Shown in pieces: positions 59,099-64,000 of a stretch of 64,000 nt of DNA. Under the pieces are notes generated by a model. The model had not been told where the DNA came from, ran no database searches, and saw only the letters and a program-made list of their open reading frames with translations. The stretch is from positions 278,797 through 342,796 of the forward strand of contig NZ_QDFV01000005.1 in NCBI RefSeq assembly GCF_003075395.1, given 5' to 3'. The position numbers were made by a program, and so were the translations under genes. The stretch comes from Microbacterium sp. TPD7012. GTDB taxonomy: Bacteria; Actinomycetota; Actinomycetes; Actinomycetales; Microbacteriaceae. Each line of letters starts with the position of its first letter. Within the stretch, counting starts at the first letter, position 1.

Positions 59099-60498
59099 GC
59101 GCCGACCTCCTCGCCGGTCGCGACGCTTTCGGCATCCGCCCGCATCCGGGGCGCCAGCACCGCCGCAGCGACCGCCACGACGGCTGCGAGGGCGAACACC
59201 GCGGTGAACGGATCCGCGACCGCAGCCACCGACGTGAACAGGATCCCGGTGACGGCCAACGCCAGCGCGCTGCCGAACGAGTCGGCGACGGTCATCGCGC
59301 CGCTGTTGAAGCCCTGGTTCTCGGGGGTCGACATCGACAGCGTCAATGCGCTGGTGCGGGGGCTCATCAGCCCCATCCCCACTCCCGCGACGACCCAGGC
59401 GACCGCGACGATCGCGGCATCCCAGACGAGCCCGGCGGTGGCGACGGTCAGCGCGATGCCGATGAGGACGAGGATCGTGCCGACCCGCACCGCCGTGATG
59501 CTCGACAGGCGCGTGCCCATCCGCCCCTGCACGGTCGCGGCGGCCGACCACGCGAGCGCACCGCCGGTCAGGGAGAGCCCGGCGAGCGTCGGCGTGAGGT
59601 CGTAGCGATCGGTGAGCAGGTACGGCAGATAGACCTGCGCACCGAAGAAGGCAGCAGCGGCGAGGCCGCGGACGAGGATGACGGAGGGCAGCCCTCGACC
59701 AGCACGGAGCGTGCCGCGGGGCACGAGCGGGCGCACGGCGATGAGCGCGATCACGATCGCGACGCCGGCGAGCACCGGGCCGAACCCGGGGATGTCACCG
59801 ACCAGGTTCAGCGCGAGCACCGCGACGGCCGCCAGCACCGACCAGCCGAGCCGCCTGAAGGCCCACGGTGTCGCCGCATCACCGTCGTTCGAGAGTCCGC
59901 GCAGCGCCGGGATCACCATGAACAGGGCGACGAGCACCAGGATGACCACGCCGAGGAAGACCCAGTGCCAGCTCCAGAGTTCGGTCACGGCCCCCGCGAC
60001 CGTCGGGCCGATGAGCGAGGGGATGACCCAGGCCGCGGCGAACCCGGCGAAGACGGCCGGATGCAGTGCCTGCGGGTAGACGCGAGCGACGACGACGTAC
60101 AGGGCCACCATCAGCCCTCCGCTGCCCAGCCCCTGGGCGAAGCGCCCGGCGACGAGGATCTCCATGCTCGGCGCGAGGCCCGCGATCAGCAGACCCACGA
60201 CGAACATGGCGACCGACGTGTACAGCGGCGCGACAGGACCGCGGCGATCCGACCAGTTTCCCGCGATCACCATGCCGATCACGCTGGTGGCCAGGGGCCC
60301 GGCGAAGGCGAGCGCGTACAGCCGCTCGCCGTCGAGGTCGGCGCTGACCGTCGGCATCACCGTCGTCACGGCCAGCGACTCGAACGCCCCGAGGAACACG
60401 AGCGCGCACGCGCCGATCGTGATCCAGAGGTACTCGCTGCTCATGATGCGCGGCGGGGCGGGGTTCGGCTTCGCCGGCGCTCCTGTTTCGGTAGTCAT
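59095..60498 (-). CDS. MFS drug-exporter-type transporter
   Basis: A 467-aa protein with about 14 hydrophobic segments and the MFS motifs GNWSDRRGPVAPL and GRFAQGLGSGGLMVAL, fitting the DHA2-like exporter group. The ATG lies 8 bases after the -10 TATCGT, so the mRNA is essentially leaderless. First gene of a two-gene operon with the quinone reductase. A redox-active drug or quinone is a plausible substrate; not shown. Confidence 0.85.
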   Translation of the reverse strand: MTTETGAPAKPNPAPPRIMSSEYLWITIGACALVFLGAFESLAVTTVMPTVSADLDGERLYALAFAGPLATSVIGMVIAGNWSDRRGPVAPLYTSVAMFVVGLLIAGLAPSMEILVAGRFAQGLGSGGLMVALYVVVARVYPQALHPAVFAGFAAAWVIPSLIGPTVAGAVTELWSWHWVFLGVVILVLVALFMVIPALRGLSNDGDAATPWAFRRLGWSVLAAVAVLALNLVGDIPGFGPVLAGVAIVIALIAVRPLVPRGTLRAGRGLPSVILVRGLAAAAFFGAQVYLPYLLTDRYDLTPTLAGLSLTGGALAWSAAATVQGRMGTRLSSITAVRVGTILVLIGIALTVATAGLVWDAAIVAVAWVVAGVGMGLMSPRTSALTLSMSTPENQGFNSGAMTVADSFGSALALAVTGILFTSVAAVADPFTAVFALAAVVAVAAAVLAPRMRADAESVATGEEVGA

Positions 60499-60506
60499 GA
60501 GAGACG

Positions 60507-60537
60507 ACGATAAGACCTCAACAAAGGTTGAGGTCAA
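60507..60537 (-). promoter_or_regulatory. MerR-type promoter of the MFS/quinone-reductase operon
   Basis: Leftward -35 TTGACC (60537-60532), an overlong 19-base spacer and -10 TATCGT (60512-60507). The dyad GACCTCAAC-N4-GTTGAGGTC (60514-60535) fills the spacer. A 19-base spacer with a centred dyad is the hallmark of promoters activated by MerR-family regulators such as SoxR. No MerR gene is in the window near it. Confidence 0.75.
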
Positions 60538-60547
60538 GACCTGCGGC

Positions 60548-61693
60548 TCAGCGCACGGGAAGGAAGTGCGTCGGCGCCGGAACCTGCGCCTCATGACGGA
60601 TGCCGCGCACCGCGCCCGTGCGCTCGTCGAGGTCGAGCAGCGTGACCGTGTCGGAGCGCTGCCCCGCGACGAGCATCTTGCCCTCGTGCACGAAGTGGTG
60701 ACGCGGCCAGTCGACACCGGAATCGGCGAGCGCGACCGACTCGAGGGTGTCGCCACCGCCGCGCACCCGCAGGGTCGCGATCGTGTTGCTGCCCCGGAGC
60801 GCGGTGTACAGGAACTGTCCGTCGCGCGAGCGCGCGAGCTCGGCCGGGAAGTCGGTGCCGATCTCGGCGATGGGGCTCGACAGCGTCGACGACACGACGC
60901 GCCAGGTGCCGTCGACGCCGGCGGCGAGGGTGAACACCTCGCACGAGTACTCGGTCACGACATGCAGGTGCCCGCTGGGGTGCACGACCATGTGGCGAGG
61001 CCCGGTGCCGAGCGGGAGCACCACCTCGTGGTCGAGGATCAACCCTTGGGCTGCCGAGCTCGTCCCCTGGGTTGCTGAGCCTGTCGAAGCACGCCAGATC
61101 CGCACCAGGTCGAACCCGAGGTCGGTGGTGGCGATGCGTCCGTCGGGCAGGAAAGCCGCGGCGTGCGCGTGCGAGACCCGGTCGGCGCCGGCCGCATGCG
61201 GGTCGGATGCGGCGATGCCGTCGCCCGGCGGGGTCGCCGCCGGGGCGTCGGGGTCCTCATCGCCGAACAGGGCCGCGCGCAGCGCCGCCGCGGCATCCGC
61301 CGTCCGCTGCGCCGGGACGAGGCGGCCGGCCGCATCCAGGCCGATCCGCACCACGCGTCCGTCGCCGTAACAGCTCGCGATGAGCGAGGATCCGTTCGGG
61401 GCGACGGCCAGGTGGCAGACGCTCTCGCCGACGGCGACGGGGTCGCCGAGCGGCGACAGCGCCGCCTCACCGGTACGCGCGAAGGCCTGCACCAGGGCAT
61501 CCGCCTCGAGCGCCGCGTAGACGACGTCGAGGGACGGATGCTGCGCCAGCCACGACGGCGAGGGCGTCTCGGTGACGGCGCCGCGATAGGCGAGTGTCGT
61601 GGCCTCGCGGCCCTCGTCGCCCGCGAGCAGGCCGATGCCGTCGGCCGAGCCTTCCATCGCGGGACCGTAGCCGCCCAGCCAGAACCGTGTCAT
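60548..61693 (-). CDS. Lactonase-family beta-propeller protein
   Basis: A 381-aa protein of the 6-phosphogluconolactonase/Pgl-like seven-blade propeller family (MTRFWLGGYGPAMEGSADGIG, CHLAVAPNGSSLIASCYGDG, THFLPVR end; blade motif GPRHMVVHPSGHLHVVTEYS). About 20 residues near 205-225 (STGSATQGTSSAAQG) are encoded by an inserted repeat element and interrupt a blade loop in frame. ATG 61693 lies 18 bases from purA's stop, so the two may be co-transcribed. Enzymatic role not proven. Confidence 0.75.
   Translation of the reverse strand: MTRFWLGGYGPAMEGSADGIGLLAGDEGREATTLAYRGAVTETPSPSWLAQHPSLDVVYAALEADALVQAFARTGEAALSPLGDPVAVGESVCHLAVAPNGSSLIASCYGDGRVVRIGLDAAGRLVPAQRTADAAAALRAALFGDEDPDAPAATPPGDGIAASDPHAAGADRVSHAHAAAFLPDGRIATTDLGFDLVRIWRASTGSATQGTSSAAQGLILDHEVVLPLGTGPRHMVVHPSGHLHVVTEYSCEVFTLAAGVDGTWRVVSSTLSSPIAEIGTDFPAELARSRDGQFLYTALRGSNTIATLRVRGGGDTLESVALADSGVDWPRHHFVHEGKMLVAGQRSDTVTLLDLDERTGAVRGIRHEAQVPAPTHFLPVR
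61043..61093 (-). repeat. REP-like element inserted in the lactonase gene
   Basis: The segment contains GTTGCTGAGCCTGTCGAAGC (61071-61090), a form of the sequence TTCGACAGGCTCAGCAAC that recurs in intergenic regions of many GC-rich bacteria, preceded by a diverged second copy (GGGCTGCCGAGC). It is inserted in frame, adding about 16 residues. Confidence 0.6.
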
Positions 61694-61710
61694 GCGGTCG
61701 CTCCCCGAGT

Positions 61711-62997
61711 TCAGTCGAGCAGATCGTGGCGCACGATGACCTGGTCGCGCTCGGGGCCGACTCCGATCACGGAGATGCGCGTGTTGCTCATCCTCTCCAG
61801 CGCCAGCACGTAGTCCTGCGCGTTCTGCGGCAGATCCTCGAAGGTGCGCGCGGTCGAGATGTCCTCGCTCCATCCGGGGAAGTACTCGAGGATCGGCTTC
61901 GCGTGGTGGAAGTCGGTCTGGTTCACCGGCACCTCGTCGAAGTGCACGCCGTCGACGTCGTAGGCGACGCAGACCGGGATCTGCTCGAGACCGGTGAGGA
62001 TGTCGAGCTTCGTCAGCACGAGGTCGGTGATGCCGTTGATGCGCGTGGCATAGCGGGTGATCGGCGCGTCGTACCATCCCACCCGGCGCGGGCGGCCGGT
62101 GGTGGTGCCGAACTCGAAGCCCTGCTTGCGCAGCCACTCGCCCTGCTCGTCGAACAGCTCGGTCGGGAACGGACCCGAGCCGACCCGGGTCGTGTAGGCC
62201 TTGACGATGCCGACGATGCGGTCGAGCGCGCCCGGTCCGACGCCGGAGCCGGTCGCGGCGCCGCCCGCGGTCGCCGACGACGACGTCACGAACGGGTAGG
62301 TCCCGTGGTCGATGTCGAGCATCGTGGCCTGGCCGCCCTCGAAGACGACGACCTCGCCGCGGCCGAGTGCCTCGGCGATCAGGTAGCCGGTGTCGGCGAC
62401 CATCGGGCGCAGACGGTCGGCGTACGACAGCAGGTCTTCGACGACCTCGTCGGCGGTGATCGCGCGACGGTTGAAGATCTTCACCAGCAGGTGGTTCTTC
62501 TGGTCGAGGGCGCCCTCGACCTTCTGACGCAGGATGTTCTCGTCGAAGATGTCCTGCACGCGGATGCCGACGCGGTTGATCTTGTCGGCGTAGGCCGGGC
62601 CGATGCCGCGGCCGGTGGTGCCGATCATGCGCTTGCCGAGGAAGCGCTCGGTGACCTTGTCGAGCGTGCGGTGGTACTGCGTGATGATGTGCGCGTTCGC
62701 GCTGACCCGCAGACGCGAGATGTCGATGCCGCGGGCGGCGAGCGCCTCGAGCTCGAAGAACAGCACCTCGAGGTCGACGACGACCCCGTTGCCGATCACC
62801 GGGTTGACGCCGGGAGAGAGGATGCCGGACGGCAGCAGGTGCAGCGCGTACTTCTCGTCGCCGACGACGACGGTGTGCCCGGCGTTGTTGCCGCCGTTGA
62901 ACTTCACCACCCAGTCGGTGCGCTCACCGAGAAGATCGGTGGCTTTGCCTTTCCCTTCGTCGCCCCACTGCACGCCGACGATCACGATTCCTGGCAT
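61711..62997 (-). CDS. purA: Adenylosuccinate synthase
   Basis: A 428-aa enzyme with GDEGKGK (12-18, catalytic Asp13), NNAGHT (37-42, catalytic His41) and the signature [30 protein letters not shown] region; [11 protein letters not shown] follows. It converts IMP, Asp and GTP to adenylosuccinate in AMP synthesis. Length is standard. The region upstream (62998-63208) is short; no purine riboswitch is evident. Confidence 0.97.
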   Translation of the reverse strand: MPGIVIVGVQWGDEGKGKATDLLGERTDWVVKFNGGNNAGHTVVVGDEKYALHLLPSGILSPGVNPVIGNGVVVDLEVLFFELEALAARGIDISRLRVSANAHIITQYHRTLDKVTERFLGKRMIGTTGRGIGPAYADKINRVGIRVQDIFDENILRQKVEGALDQKNHLLVKIFNRRAITADEVVEDLLSYADRLRPMVADTGYLIAEALGRGEVVVFEGGQATMLDIDHGTYPFVTSSSATAGGAATGSGVGPGALDRIVGIVKAYTTRVGSGPFPTELFDEQGEWLRKQGFEFGTTTGRPRRVGWYDAPITRYATRINGITDLVLTKLDILTGLEQIPVCVAYDVDGVHFDEVPVNQTDFHHAKPILEYFPGWSEDISTARTFEDLPQNAQDYVLALERMSNTRISVIGVGPERDQVIVRHDLLD

Positions 62998-63208
62998 GGG
63001 TGTCCCCCCTGCTTTCGCCGGGTTTGCACCGGCCGATGAGCTGGCCCTCTTCGGGCGTTCCCATCCTATCGGGAGGGGGTTTCGAGGCTGTTTCGGGCGT
63101 TCTCATGGCCGAGGGCTGAGCGGACGGCCGCGACGGTGGCGGGAAAGCGACGGATGCTGTCGGTCCGGCCGATCGACGGATGTCGGGGGCCACTGCCAGG
63201 ATCGGGGG
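62998..63208. other. Divergent region between purA and the DMT transporter
   Basis: A 211-base gap with no supported gene. Rightward CAGGAT (63197-63202) lies 6 bases before ATG 63209, a weak match to the leaderless -10 layout. For purA, no clear promoter is seen; GGGGGACACCC-type sequence precedes its ATG. Confidence 0.35.
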
Positions 63209-63982
63209 ATGCCACATGCAGCATCCGACGACCTCGGCGTTCGCGCGAGCGCCGGCGCACCCAGGAAGCAGGGTCCGCTCGTCCTCCTCGCCGCCCTCGT
63301 GACCGTCGTGCTCTGGGCCTCCGCGTTCATCGGCATCCGGGGCGCCGGCCCGCACTACGACCCGGGAGCCCTGGCTCTGCTGCGGATGGCCGTGGGAACG
63401 GTGGTGCTGACGATCATCGCCGTGCGCCACGGCATCCGTCTCCCGGAGCGCCGCCGCTGGTGGTTGATCGCGGTCTGGGGCGTCGGCTGGTTCTGCGTCT
63501 ACAACCTGGCGCTGAACGCCGCCGAACGCACCCTCGATGCCGGCACCGCCGCGATGGTGGTGAACCTCGCCCCGCTGATGGTCGTCGTCTTCAGCGGACT
63601 GTTCCTCCGCGAGGGCTTCCCGAAGCCCCTGGTGATCGGGGCCCCGATCGCCTTCCTCGGCGTCGTGCTGATCGGCATGAACTCGTCCACGAGCGAAGGA
63701 CCCGACATCACCGGGCTGCTCCTCGCCCTCCTGGCCGCGGTGATGTACGCCGGATGCACGCTCCTGCAGAAGCGCCTTCTCACCGCGGGCACCGATGCGA
63801 CGACGCTGACCTGGCTCGGCGCCGCGGCCGGGACGATCGCGCTGCTGCCGTGGACAGGCAGCCTCATCGGCGCCCTGCAGACCGCACCGCTCGATGCGAC
63901 GCTGTGGGTCGTCTATCTCGGCATCTTCCCCACGGCGATCGCCTTCACCACCTGGGCCTATGTGCTGCAGCGCAGCACATAG
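63209..63982 (+). CDS. EamA/DMT-family transporter, 3' end cut by palindrome
   Basis: A 257-aa frame with about eight membrane helices and two EamA units (VVLWASAFIGIRGAGPHYDPG at the start, LLLALLAAVMYAGCTLLQKRL in the second). Family members are about 300 aa; here the protein stops at AYVLQRST, where the second unit normally continues for some 40-50 residues. The stop codon is created by the fold-back at 63940-64000, so the true gene is probably longer. Substrate unknown. Confidence 0.75.
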   Translation: MPHAASDDLGVRASAGAPRKQGPLVLLAALVTVVLWASAFIGIRGAGPHYDPGALALLRMAVGTVVLTIIAVRHGIRLPERRRWWLIAVWGVGWFCVYNLALNAAERTLDAGTAAMVVNLAPLMVVVFSGLFLREGFPKPLVIGAPIAFLGVVLIGMNSSTSEGPDITGLLLALLAAVMYAGCTLLQKRLLTAGTDATTLTWLGAAAGTIALLPWTGSLIGALQTAPLDATLWVVYLGIFPTAIAFTTWAYVLQRST

Positions 63983-64000
63983 GCCCAGGTGGTGAAGGCG
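63940..64000. repeat. Perfect 29-bp fold-back inverted repeat at the window end
   Basis: 63940-63968 and 63972-64000 are exact reverse complements around AGC, and the right arm runs to the last base of the window. The left arm is coding sequence of the DMT gene; the right arm ends that gene prematurely. It may continue beyond the window. Confidence 0.95.

Overview
The window looks like part of a chromosome of a high-GC actinobacterium, most likely Microbacterium or a close Microbacteriaceae relative. The evidence is very high GC with strong GC3 bias, Actinobacteria-type families (SCO4848-like membrane protein, YtrA-type GntR with ABC genes, CUT1 sugar ABC genes without their own ATPase, BioQ-like boxes upstream of bioY), and several genes whose predicted -10 element lies only 6-8 bases before the start codon. 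No rRNA, tRNA, CRISPR array, integrase or transposase was recognised. All calls come from reading the sequence; no searches were run.

Region 1 (1-9.1 kb): end of an ABC-2 exporter permease with a MarR-like regulator; a nitrilase-family amidase, APC permease and FCD/GntR regulator; a YtrA-type regulator with an ABC ATPase and permease; a FUSC-type membrane protein; a molybdopterin oxidoreductase. Region 2 (9.1-17.9 kb): a divergent ArsR-like regulator and MFS exporter with 14-bp-spaced operator boxes, then an ECF sigma factor, a 151-aa partner protein, a cytosolic-looking subtilase and a TPR-CHAT protease, and a CAP-domain surface protein. The sigma/TPR-CHAT/subtilase set is the strongest candidate for an undescribed signalling or defence system. 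Region 3 (17.9-30.2 kb): an amino-sugar-type catabolic cluster (DeoR, class II aldolase, PfkB kinase, ROK kinase, SIS isomerase) divergent from a CUT1 ABC transporter, then AraC, TIM-barrel isomerase, PhyH-family oxygenase, a ROK repressor and chorismate mutase. Region 4 (30.2-36.7 kb): AI-2E-family permease, a complete OpuC-type osmoprotectant ABC operon, a DUF427 protein and a flavoprotein disulfide reductase.

Region 5 (about 37-54.6 kb) is an accessory block with lower and uneven GC, larger intergenic gaps, broken genes and many small membrane or secreted proteins. It carries LuxR and AraC regulators, a TatA protein, two proteins with near-identical Tat-type signals (one with four exact 69-aa repeats), three paralogous ~100-aa membrane proteins preceded by strong leader hairpins, a repeated TTCACCC operator-like motif, and a polysaccharide tyrosine autokinase.

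Region 6 (54.6-64 kb) returns to core-like sequence: bioY divergent from an adenylate-forming ligase and a ketosynthase across two BioQ-like boxes; a quinone-reductase/MFS operon behind a MerR-type promoter; a lactonase-family protein with an inserted repeat; purA; and a DMT transporter that ends abruptly in a perfect 29-bp fold-back palindrome at the window edge.
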